Shown here: positions 8,802 to 15,276 of the stretch, piece by piece
How positions within the stretch are numbered: the stretch's first letter is position 1
Layout: every line of letters begins with the position of its first letter
From: Sutterella sp.
GTDB lineage: Bacteria > Pseudomonadota > Gammaproteobacteria > Burkholderiales > Burkholderiaceae_F
Reading direction: 5' to 3'
Length of the DNA: 26,053 nt
Assembly (NCBI GenBank): GCA_020025915.1
Contig: JAHHRH010000020.1
Location: 1-26,053 of the forward strand
Translations under genes and position numbers: made by a program
Notes under the pieces: generated by a model
Seen by the model: the letters and a program-made list of their open reading frames with translations, nothing else
Database searches by the model: none
What the model was told of the DNA's origin: nothing

Positions 8802-9218
8802 ATGACTAAGCCATTATTGACCGCTATTGCCCTTTTGGTAGGTTCTTCGTTCGTCTCGGCGGCATCCCTTGACGAACCGCCCGCTTATGCGGGTGACGTG
8901 AAGCCCGCTGCGCAAGCTCCTGTTAAATCGGCACCTGCTTCTGAAGAAGCCAATCCCTTGTTGCCCAGTAAGGCTGACATGGAAAAAGCACGCGAAGACC
9001 GTGCACATGGCAAAATTCCGCCTAAGTACGAACGTCAGACCAAGATCGAAGCCGTTCGTGACGAAAACAATCACGTCACCGAATATGTCGTGACCCCGGG
9101 TACTACGCATATTCCGTACAAGATGGAAAATCAGGCTGATAAGCCCATTGACTCGACGCCAGGCAGCAACTCTAAGAGTACGCTTGGCACAACCAAATTT
9201 ATTGAGTTTGGTTGGTAA
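8802..9218 (+). CDS. small exported protein, possibly DUF2782-like
   Basis: The product is 138 residues. The ATG at 8802 has a good ribosome-binding site (AAGAAGGA, about 7 bases upstream). Residues 1-20 form a Sec signal peptide with probable cleavage after VSA. A low-complexity Ala/Pro/Lys/Glu segment follows to about residue 70. The conserved-looking C-terminal half contains RQTKIEAVRDENNHVTEYVV, then PGTTHIPYKMEN, and ends in TKFIEFGW. The pattern (a charged, exported N-terminus, an I.....N.V.EY.V strand pair and a terminal F.W) resembles DUF2782, a family often found next to polA in Betaproteobacteria. I recognise it only by that pattern and location. No enzymatic motif is visible. It lies 20 bases upstream of the membrane-protein gene, probably in the same operon. 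Confidence 0.75.
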   Translation: MTKPLLTAIALLVGSSFVSAASLDEPPAYAGDVKPAAQAPVKSAPASEEANPLLPSKADMEKAREDRAHGKIPPKYERQTKIEAVRDENNHVTEYVVTPGTTHIPYKMENQADKPIDSTPGSNSKSTLGTTKFIEFGW

Positions 9219-9238
9219 CCCTCTAACGATTCTTTTTT

Positions 9239-10021
9239 ATGGCGAAACCTATTCAAGTGTCCGACGGCTGGCGTTGGTTCAAAGATGCCCTTCAGGCCTT
9301 AAAGAACCAACCGCTCGGCCTCATCGGAATTGTGATCTTTTACATCTTAATTAGTGGCCTTCTCTCAGGCATCCCTGTCATTGGTCCTATTTTGGCTGGT
9401 GTGTGGATGCCGTTCGGGGCAGTCCTCACGGGCTTTGCAACACGTGACGCGCTTCGTCGTCGTTTGCCCACCTATGCGCCCTTATTGGCCACTGCACGCA
9501 AACAAGTCATGCGACTTCATTTGATTTCTGTGGGGTTGGTGAGTGCGGGTTGTATGGAAATCATTTTCTTGGTGGCACAGTGGCTCTCCGCTGACAAAAT
9601 CAAAGCTTGGAAAATAACTGACGAAGGCATCATCGACACCGCGACGATCATGGCTAATTTTCCGTGGTTAGGCGTTTGTGTCGGCTTGGCACTTTATACG
9701 CCGCTCTTTATGGCAACGCTCTTTGCACCCTTACTCATTGCGGACGCTGGTCAAACACCAGGTAAAAGCTTCTTCTATTCATTCTTTGGGACGGCACGCA
9801 ACTTTGTGCCCTGCCTCTTAGCGGGCGTCCTTTTGGTGGGTCTCACGGCCGTCATTGCATTTGTTGGGAATGGCCTCTTTTTGGCTTTAGGGTTAGGTAA
9901 TGCCTTCTCTTACTTGTCACCCTTTGTGGTCATCTTTATGACGAGCATTGCGCAAGCCATGGTGTGGCCCATGTATCGTGATCTCTTTGGCGAAAAGGCG
10001 CTCTTTGATCGCTTGCCTTAA
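9239..10021 (+). CDS. BPSS1780-type integral membrane protein
   Basis: This is an inner-membrane protein of 260 residues and unknown biochemical role. It begins with the conserved cytoplasmic segment VSDGWRWFKDALQALKNQPL. About five or six hydrophobic helices follow at roughly 27-70, 90-118, 138-168, 185-215 and 220-245. The N-terminal GW.W...A...L..NPL pattern and the GIPVIGPILAGVWMPF turn fit the BPSS1780 family, which often sits near polA in Burkholderiales. It is 20 bases downstream of the small exported protein and probably co-transcribed. The ATG at 9239 follows a T-run and has no Shine-Dalgarno sequence. No later in-frame ATG keeps the conserved N-terminus, so I keep this start. Confidence 0.85.
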   Translation: MAKPIQVSDGWRWFKDALQALKNQPLGLIGIVIFYILISGLLSGIPVIGPILAGVWMPFGAVLTGFATRDALRRRLPTYAPLLATARKQVMRLHLISVGLVSAGCMEIIFLVAQWLSADKIKAWKITDEGIIDTATIMANFPWLGVCVGLALYTPLFMATLFAPLLIADAGQTPGKSFFYSFFGTARNFVPCLLAGVLLVGLTAVIAFVGNGLFLALGLGNAFSYLSPFVVIFMTSIAQAMVWPMYRDLFGEKALFDRLP

Positions 10022-10043
10022 CGGTTGACGAAGAATCACTCAC

Positions 10044-10081
10044 AAAACGCGACTTGACCTTCAACGGCATGGTCGCGTTTT
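10044..10081. terminator. hairpin terminator between the membrane-protein gene and dinB
   Basis: AAAACGCGAC (10044-10053) pairs perfectly with GTCGCGTTTT (10072-10081) across an 18-base loop, with further Ts after it. It sits between convergent genes and can act in both directions. Confidence 0.75.
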
Positions 10082-10105
10082 TGTTAGACGACCTATAATT
10101 TACAA

Positions 10106-11260
10106 TCAAAATAAAGAGAGTGATCCTTCAATTTCTTGTATTGGTGTACTCACTGTCAACCCCATCAATCGTAGGCCGCCCGCGGGTATCGCTGCACCTA
10201 AGAGCAAGCGCTGCGCGTCTTCCAAGAGCCTAACACCATCCATCGCGCCATAAGGCACCTCAGCCGTATAAGCACGCGTCTTCGTTGTAAAGTCGTGGTG
10301 ACGAAGTTTAAGCGTCAACGTGCAACCCACAAAATGCGCACGTCCTAAACGCTTCGTTAATTCTTCTACCAAGTCTGCCAAGACCTGAGCGATCTGACGT
10401 CTTGCACGCAAATCATGCCTAAAGGTCCGTTCGCAACCGACACTTTTACGCTCACGCCAAGCGCGCACTGGCCGATCATCAATCCCACGCACAAAACGGT
10501 AGAAGTCATAACCTGACTGACCAAAGTGCCTCAAAAGATCAGACAAAGACCAAGCTCGCAAATCGGGCGCTTTGTGTATCCCTAAGGCATGGCACTTGGC
10601 AGCGGTCGCGGGACCCACGCCCCAAAATGCTTCAATCGGCAGTTGATCAATAAAAGCCAGCGCACGATCCGGATGAATGGTGCAAAGGCCATCAGGCTTA
10701 CGCCAGTCCGACGCAATTTTGGCCAAGAATTTGTTGTATGAAACACCGGCACTTGCCACAAGTCCTAATTCAGCACGGATCTCCGCTTTAATGGCTTTCG
10801 CGACATCGACACCTAAAGCAATGCCACGCTTATTATGCGTCACATCCAAAAAGGCCTCGTCAAGGCTAATCGGCTCAATGATGTCGGTATAGCGATGAAA
10901 AATGTCGTGAATCGATTGAGAAACTGCTTTGTAGTGCGCCATGCGGCCTTCGACAAAAATGAGGTGTGGGCACAGCGCTTTGGCTTTAGCGCTCGGCATC
11001 GCACTACGAACGCCATATTGACGGGCTTCGTAACTTGCCGTCGCCACGACACCACGGCCTTCGGCATGCCCCACCGCAATCGGACGGCCGCGTAACGCGG
11101 GATTATCTCGCTGTTCGACCGAGGCATAAAAAGCGTCCATATCCACATGGACAATTTTGCGCGACGTATCACGCGTGAGGACGAGCGCCGTCTCATCGGC
11201 CGTCACGTCAGGCGGTCGATGTTCAGAAGTAGGCAAAAGAGAGGATTCGGACGACGTCAT
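10106..11260 (-). CDS. dinB: DNA polymerase IV (Y-family translesion polymerase)
   Basis: The product is 384 residues, a Y-family polymerase for error-prone bypass of damaged bases. The catalytic acids are D40 (in HVDMDAFYAS) and D134-E135 (in SLDEAFLDV). The steric-gate residue equivalent to E. coli F13 is Y45. The fingers/palm motif GVSYNKFLAKIASDWRKPDG is present, followed by a helix-hairpin-helix region and the little-finger domain. The C-terminus ends in SLSLF, a plausible sliding-clamp binding tail. The N-terminus carries about 32 extra residues before the conserved core compared with E. coli. No other ATG is available before the catalytic motif, though a downstream GTG cannot be excluded. 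It is divergent from fdxA. I see no clear LexA box upstream. Confidence 0.96.
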   Translation of the reverse strand: MTSSESSLLPTSEHRPPDVTADETALVLTRDTSRKIVHVDMDAFYASVEQRDNPALRGRPIAVGHAEGRGVVATASYEARQYGVRSAMPSAKAKALCPHLIFVEGRMAHYKAVSQSIHDIFHRYTDIIEPISLDEAFLDVTHNKRGIALGVDVAKAIKAEIRAELGLVASAGVSYNKFLAKIASDWRKPDGLCTIHPDRALAFIDQLPIEAFWGVGPATAAKCHALGIHKAPDLRAWSLSDLLRHFGQSGYDFYRFVRGIDDRPVRAWRERKSVGCERTFRHDLRARRQIAQVLADLVEELTKRLGRAHFVGCTLTLKLRHHDFTTKTRAYTAEVPYGAMDGVRLLEDAQRLLLGAAIPAGGLRLMGLTVSTPIQEIEGSLSLF

Positions 11261-11266
11261 GATGAT

Positions 11267-11290
11267 CTATTTTAACGATAATCAAAATAG
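11267..11290. promoter_or_regulatory. inverted repeat in the dinB-fdxA divergent promoter region
   Basis: CTATTTT (11267-11273) and AAAATAG (11284-11290) are perfect inverted arms around a 10-base spacer that includes GATAATC. The location, between divergent start codons 111 bases apart, suits an operator. GATAATCAAAAT has a partial Fur-box look, but this is too weak to name a regulator. Confidence 0.35.
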
Positions 11291-11371
11291 CCTTTTGGAT
11301 AACTGTCATAAGCACACAAAAAGGACTACAATCTCGTTCTTAATCAAAATAACCTAACAGGAGACCCTTCA

Positions 11372-11695
11372 ATGCCCCACGTTGTCTGCGAAGCCTGCAT
11401 TGGCTGCAAGCGTACTGACTGCGTCGACGTCTGCCCCGTGGATTGCTTCCGCGAAGGCCCGAATTTCCTCGTGATCGATCCCGACGAATGTATCGACTGT
11501 GCCGTTTGCATCCCTGAATGCCCAGAAGCAGCCATCTTCGCCGAAGAGGACGTCCCTGAAGATCAACAGGAATTCATTGCGCTCAACGCTGAACTTGCTC
11601 GTGAATGGCCTTCCATCACGCGCCGTAAACCTTCCCCTGATGATGCCGATCAATATCACGGCGTCACTGGTAAGCTAAAGTTCTTGAAGCGCTAA
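11372..11695 (+). CDS. fdxA: 7Fe ferredoxin (3Fe-4S/4Fe-4S)
   Basis: This 107-residue ferredoxin of the FdxA type is a soluble low-potential electron carrier. Cysteines at 9, 17, 21 (in CKRTDCVDVCPVDC) and at 40, 43, 46, 50 (in CIDCAVCIPEC) match the ligands of one [3Fe-4S] and one [4Fe-4S] cluster. Extra cysteines occur at 6, 12 and 25. The conserved GPNFLVIDPDECIDC segment and the C-terminal extension from about 58 complete the family pattern. The ATG is preceded by AGGAG (11359-11363) at 8 bases, the best ribosome-binding site in this cluster, which suggests strong expression. A TACAAT at 11327-11332 may be its -10 box. A strong terminator follows the gene directly, separating it from the ferredoxin reductase gene. 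Confidence 0.95.
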   Translation: MPHVVCEACIGCKRTDCVDVCPVDCFREGPNFLVIDPDECIDCAVCIPECPEAAIFAEEDVPEDQQEFIALNAELAREWPSITRRKPSPDDADQYHGVTGKLKFLKR

Positions 11696-11706
11696 TCCGA
11701 ACGTCC

Positions 11707-11732
11707 GGCGGCTCTTTTGAGCCGCCTTTTTT
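11707..11732 (+). terminator. strong intrinsic terminator after fdxA
   Basis: GGCGGCTC (11707-11714), tetraloop TTTT, GAGCCGCC (11719-11726), then six Ts (11727-11732). This is a textbook Rho-independent terminator, 11 bases after the fdxA stop and only 29 bases before the next start codon. Confidence 0.9.
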
Positions 11733-11761
11733 CTGTCTACTTTTGACTCAGCCTTGTCTTT

Positions 11762-12487
11762 ATGCAAAAAATCACACTATTAAGCCGCCGTGAAGTGGCT
11801 CCTGCCCTTTTCGAATTGTGTTTTACGCGCCCAGAGGACTGGATTTATGAAGCGGGACAGTTTGCGCGTATTGGTATGACGCTCTCGGAAGGCGATGTGT
11901 TTCGTGCCTATTCGATTGCTAGTGCTCCACAATCCGCGAACCTGGCCTTCTTGATTAAGTCGGTTACGGATGGCGCCCTCTCACCGAAACTTTGCGCCTT
12001 AAACCCAGGCGACACCGTGTTGCTCGATGGCGACGCCCAAGGTAACCTGTTGCCCGCTCGTATTGCCGGCGACAAAGACGTGTGGATGATGGCTACGGGT
12101 TCAGGCTTAGCGCCCTTCTTGGCGATGCTCGCCACCCCCAAGGCTTTAGCGTCTTTTGATCGTCGTCTTTTGGTCATTGGCGCACGCACCCGTGCTGAAA
12201 CCGATCAACTCGCCGCGTACGCCAAAGAAAAAGCGGTTGTTGATGTGGAGATTTTCACCGCAGCGTCGCGTGAAGAGGGGACGCTTACGGGGCGCCTGCC
12301 TACGCTCATTGAGTCGGGTGACTTAGAAGCTGCGGCCAAGACCACGTTTAGCCCAGAACAAAGTCGCATTTTATTGTGTGGCAATCCTGACTTTATTCGT
12401 GCAACCCGTGCAATCTTTAAGGCCAAAGGCATCGTTTCGCCACGTTTAGGTAAGCCTGGACAGTTACTTGTCGAATCACTGTGGTAG
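11762..12487 (+). CDS. fpr: ferredoxin/flavodoxin-NADP(+) reductase, bacterial type
   Basis: This 241-residue FAD enzyme moves electrons between NADPH and ferredoxin or flavodoxin. The FAD-binding barrel carries FRAYSIAS (47-54), and the NADP domain begins with ATGSGLAPF (111-119). GTLTGRLPTLIESGDLE at about 172-188 and ILLCGNPDFI at about 208-217 are typical of bacterial Fpr. The protein ends in a single aromatic residue (LVESLW), as in the FprA/FprB subclass where the terminal aromatic packs on the flavin. The obvious partner is the 7Fe ferredoxin directly upstream. The gene has no recognisable Shine-Dalgarno sequence, and its start lies 29 bases after a strong terminator, so it may depend on read-through or an internal promoter. 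Confidence 0.93.
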   Translation: MQKITLLSRREVAPALFELCFTRPEDWIYEAGQFARIGMTLSEGDVFRAYSIASAPQSANLAFLIKSVTDGALSPKLCALNPGDTVLLDGDAQGNLLPARIAGDKDVWMMATGSGLAPFLAMLATPKALASFDRRLLVIGARTRAETDQLAAYAKEKAVVDVEIFTAASREEGTLTGRLPTLIESGDLEAAAKTTFSPEQSRILLCGNPDFIRATRAIFKAKGIVSPRLGKPGQLLVESLW

Positions 12488-12531
12488 TCTTCGGTTTCAC
12501 TTTTACTTTTGTCTGACCATTTGCAATACTC

Positions 12532-13122
12532 ATGATCACGATCGACTCCATCGATGACCTTCTTCCTCAAACGCAATGCCGCCAGTGTGGCTGTGACGGC
12601 TGCCGTGCTTATGCCCGTGAAATTGTCGAACTTGGTGCTGCCATTAACCGTTGTGCGCCAGGGGGCGCTGAAGGCATTGCCCGTCTTGCTGAAGCGACGG
12701 GACAACCCATCGTCCCGTTAGATCCTGAGTACGGCACCGAAGTCCCTTTTGCCGTCGCACGCATTCGTGCGGCTGACTGTATTGGGTGTGCTTGGTGCTT
12801 GCGCGTGTGTCCGACGGACGCGATTGCTGGTTCTCCCAAACACTTGCATGCCATCATTGAAGCGCGTTGCACGGGTTGCGCACTCTGTGTGCCCGCCTGC
12901 CCGATGGATGCGATCGATATGGTCGTAAATGGTCAAGCCTGGACACTCGACGACGCGCATCGCGCCCGTGACTACTACCGTGCCGCTGAAAAGCGTCGTC
13001 AACGCGTGTTAGAAGAAGAAAACGCGCGTCTTGAGGCACTTCGTCGTCCTCAAGGCGGTGCGTCGAGCTTGATCGCAGGCATCATGGCCAAAGCGAAAGC
13101 AGCCAACGAACAAAACCGTTAA
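12532..13122 (+). CDS. soluble RnfB-like polyferredoxin
   Basis: The product is 196 residues and holds three predicted [4Fe-4S] clusters. The N-terminal Fe-S domain of the RnfB type has C16-x2-C19-x4-C24-x16-C41. Two classical ferredoxin motifs follow at C83/86/89/93 and C113/116/119/123. A charged, probably coiled-coil helix at about 140-178 ends the protein. Unlike RnfB of gammaproteobacteria it has no N-terminal membrane helix, and no other Rnf subunits are present. It is therefore better seen as a stand-alone electron carrier than as part of an Rnf pump. It lies 44 bases after fpr and 17 bases before nth. This neighbourhood with nth is common in Burkholderiales. Its redox partner is unknown. 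No Shine-Dalgarno sequence is evident. Confidence 0.88.
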   Translation: MITIDSIDDLLPQTQCRQCGCDGCRAYAREIVELGAAINRCAPGGAEGIARLAEATGQPIVPLDPEYGTEVPFAVARIRAADCIGCAWCLRVCPTDAIAGSPKHLHAIIEARCTGCALCVPACPMDAIDMVVNGQAWTLDDAHRARDYYRAAEKRRQRVLEEENARLEALRRPQGGASSLIAGIMAKAKAANEQNR

Positions 13123-13139
13123 TCAACAAAAGGTGCCAC

Positions 13140-13808
13140 ATGATTAAAAAAGCTGATCGTGAACCTTTTATGGCTGCACTAGCTGCCGCGCATCCAAATC
13201 CCAAAAGCGACCTCAATTGGAGTACGCCCTACGAATTATTGGTTGCCGTGGTACTCTCCGCGCAAGCGACTGACAAGGGCGTCAACGTTGCAACGGCCAA
13301 ACTGTTTCCGGTTGCCAATACCGCTGAAGCCGTTGCCGCGCTCGGCGTTGAGGGTCTCACCCCTTATATTCAGACCATTGGGCTCTATCGCAACAAAGCC
13401 AAGAATGTCATCAAGCTCTCTGAAATCTTGCGTGACAACTATGACGGTGAAGTCCCTGATGACTTTGATAAGCTGATTGCGCTTCCAGGTGTCGGACGCA
13501 AAACCGCTAATGTCGTCTTGAATGTGGCTTTTGGTCATCCGACAATTGCAGTCGACACGCATATCTTTCGAGTTTGCAATCGCACGGGCTTTGCCAAAGG
13601 CAATACCCCTGACGAAGTCGAAGACAAACTCTATAAAGTCGTGCCACCCGCCTACCTGCAACACGCGCACCACTGGATTCTTCTTCATGGGCGCTATTGC
13701 TGTAAAGCTCGTAGTCCCGAATGCGAACGTTGTCCCGTTGTGCAATGGTGTAATGCGCCCGAAAAGAAAAAACGCCTCGCGGACTTTATGCCACCCAAAA
13801 ACAAATAA
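13140..13808 (+). CDS. nth: endonuclease III (Fe-S DNA glycosylase/AP lyase)
   Basis: The product is 222 residues. It removes oxidised pyrimidines and cuts the resulting abasic site in base excision repair. The helix-hairpin-helix LPGVGRKTANVVLN (115-128) carries the Schiff-base lysine K121. The catalytic aspartate is D139 in VDTHIFRV. The C-terminal [4Fe-4S] cluster motif C-x6-C-x2-C-x5-C is complete (C188, C195, C198, C204). Numbering is one ahead of E. coli Nth throughout. An AAAAGGTG stretch before the ATG gives a usable ribosome-binding site. It is the last gene of a plus-strand run with fpr and the RnfB-like protein, all of which deal with Fe-S electron transfer. Confidence 0.97.
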   Translation: MIKKADREPFMAALAAAHPNPKSDLNWSTPYELLVAVVLSAQATDKGVNVATAKLFPVANTAEAVAALGVEGLTPYIQTIGLYRNKAKNVIKLSEILRDNYDGEVPDDFDKLIALPGVGRKTANVVLNVAFGHPTIAVDTHIFRVCNRTGFAKGNTPDEVEDKLYKVVPPAYLQHAHHWILLHGRYCCKARSPECERCPVVQWCNAPEKKKRLADFMPPKNK

Positions 13809-13882
13809 ATCGTTTTCCTTAGTCAATACCGCCTAACCGATCTGATTTAAGCAGAGGGATGGCAAAATAACTGCCCATTGCA

Positions 13883-13909
13883 CGCCCGGCACTCATTCGG
13901 GCGTTTTTT
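13883..13909 (+). terminator. intrinsic terminator after nth
   Basis: CGCCCG (13883-13888) pairs with CGGGCG (13898-13903), followed by six Ts (13904-13909). It lies 74 bases beyond the nth stop and closes the run ahead of the aminotransferase gene. Confidence 0.8.
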
Positions 13910-13990
13910 CTCTGCGTACAATCAAAAAACGGCTCAAAGGTTTCTTTGTTGCCCTCACACTCATTCACCGCAGTTGGATAGGAAAACATC

Positions 13991-15202
13991 ATGACCGCTA
14001 ACACTTCATGTCAAACGTGCCCGACACCCGTTTATAGTCGCATCGGTAAACCTAAAGAAGGTTCGGTGATTGGTGAAATTTTGGCGCTGGCCGCACGTCC
14101 TGAGGTGATTAGCTTTGCGGGGGGCTTACCTTCACCTGACGGCTTCCCAGTGAAAGCCATTCAAGAGGCAGCCAATTGGGTTTTAGAAACCTGTCCGCAG
14201 ACCGCGCTCCAATATTCTGCTGTAGCCGGGATGCTTGAATTACGTCAAGCTATCGCTGACATCGAAACTAAATCAGGTGTCCCCACAACGCCCGACGAAG
14301 TCTTGATCGTTTCGGGCTCTCAACAAGCGCTCGATATGGTGGCACGCCTGATGGTTGATGAAGGCTCTAAAGTCTTGGTCGAAACGCCGACCTACATGGG
14401 AGCGCTCTACGCCTTTGAACTTTGTCATCCGACCTTTGTGAGTCTTCCCACGGACGACGAAGGGCTAAATCCTGATTTGATCGACGATCGTGCCGCAGGG
14501 GCTCGCTTTGCCTATGTAATGCCCACCTTCCAAAACCCGACGGGTCGAACGATTAGCGATGAACGTCGTCGTAAGCTCGCCGAAAAAGCGCGTCACTATG
14601 ACTTCTGGCTGATTGAAGACAATCCCTATGGCGAACTCTACTATGCTGAAAAGCCGCCTGTCTCGTTACGTGCCTACGCCCCTGAACGAACGCTTCGCTT
14701 AGGCACCATGAGTAAAGTCTTGGTCCCAGGTTTCCGTCTTGGTTATATCTGTGGGCCTAAACACGTGATCGATGCCTTAAAGCAACTAAAGACTTCGATG
14801 GATCTTCATACGGCGACTTACACACAGTTGGTCACGGCACGCGTCTTAAACGAAGGCCTCTTTGACGAACACTTGCCAGCGGTGCGTAAGCTCTATGCTG
14901 AAAAAGCCAAAGTAATGCTCGATAGCCTAGAAGCCTATATGCCCAAGGATCCACGCATCAGCTGGACGAAACCCACAGGTGGCATGTTCATTTGGTTGAA
15001 CCTCCCGGAAGGGCTCGATGCCACCGACCTCATGAAAAAGGTTTTAGCTTCTGATACGCCAGTCGGCTTTGTGCCTGGTATGGCCTTCTATACCGATAAT
15101 CCAGAGGTCAATCACTGCCGACTCTCGTTTGTGACCGTGCCGTCCGAACAAATTCGAGCAGGTGTCAAATCACTCGCTGAAGCCTTGAAGACTTTCCTTT
15201 AA
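13991..15202 (+). CDS. class I PLP-dependent aminotransferase (LysN/2-aminoadipate-type)
   Basis: The product is 403 residues, a cytoplasmic fold-type I aminotransferase. The PLP lysine is K242 in TMSKVLVPGFRLGYI, D210 in IEDNPYGELYY contacts the pyridine nitrogen, and NPTG at 182-185 and the ISFAGGLPSPDGFP segment near the N-terminus fit the LysN/aromatic aminotransferase subgroup related to MocR C-terminal domains. Likely substrates are branched, aromatic or 2-aminoadipate-type amino acids with 2-oxoglutarate; the exact one cannot be read from sequence. It is full length, and no DNA-binding domain is fused to it. The ATG at 13991 has TAGGAAAA upstream. It is flanked by terminators on both sides, so it is monocistronic. 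Confidence 0.9.
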   Translation: MTANTSCQTCPTPVYSRIGKPKEGSVIGEILALAARPEVISFAGGLPSPDGFPVKAIQEAANWVLETCPQTALQYSAVAGMLELRQAIADIETKSGVPTTPDEVLIVSGSQQALDMVARLMVDEGSKVLVETPTYMGALYAFELCHPTFVSLPTDDEGLNPDLIDDRAAGARFAYVMPTFQNPTGRTISDERRRKLAEKARHYDFWLIEDNPYGELYYAEKPPVSLRAYAPERTLRLGTMSKVLVPGFRLGYICGPKHVIDALKQLKTSMDLHTATYTQLVTARVLNEGLFDEHLPAVRKLYAEKAKVMLDSLEAYMPKDPRISWTKPTGGMFIWLNLPEGLDATDLMKKVLASDTPVGFVPGMAFYTDNPEVNHCRLSFVTVPSEQIRAGVKSLAEALKTFL

Positions 15203-15221
15203 TTGCCATCACCAAAAATTC

Positions 15222-15252
15222 ATGCCCGCTGAATTTAAACCTCAGCGGGCAT
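15222..15252. terminator. hairpin terminator between the aminotransferase and narX-like genes
   Basis: ATGCCCGCTGA (15222-15232) pairs perfectly over 11 bp with TCAGCGGGCAT (15242-15252) across a 9-base loop. It lies between convergent stop codons. The T-tail on the plus strand is short (TTCTTG), so it may work partly as an mRNA 3'-end stabiliser. Confidence 0.7.
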
Positions 15253-15276
15253 TCTTGTAGATCGACAAGTCTTCAC

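Noticed and set aside
11303..11318. Possible LexA box (CTGT...ACA) upstream of dinB
   Set aside because: The half-sites are at the wrong spacing and the second lacks the final G, so it does not fit CTGT-N8-ACAG.
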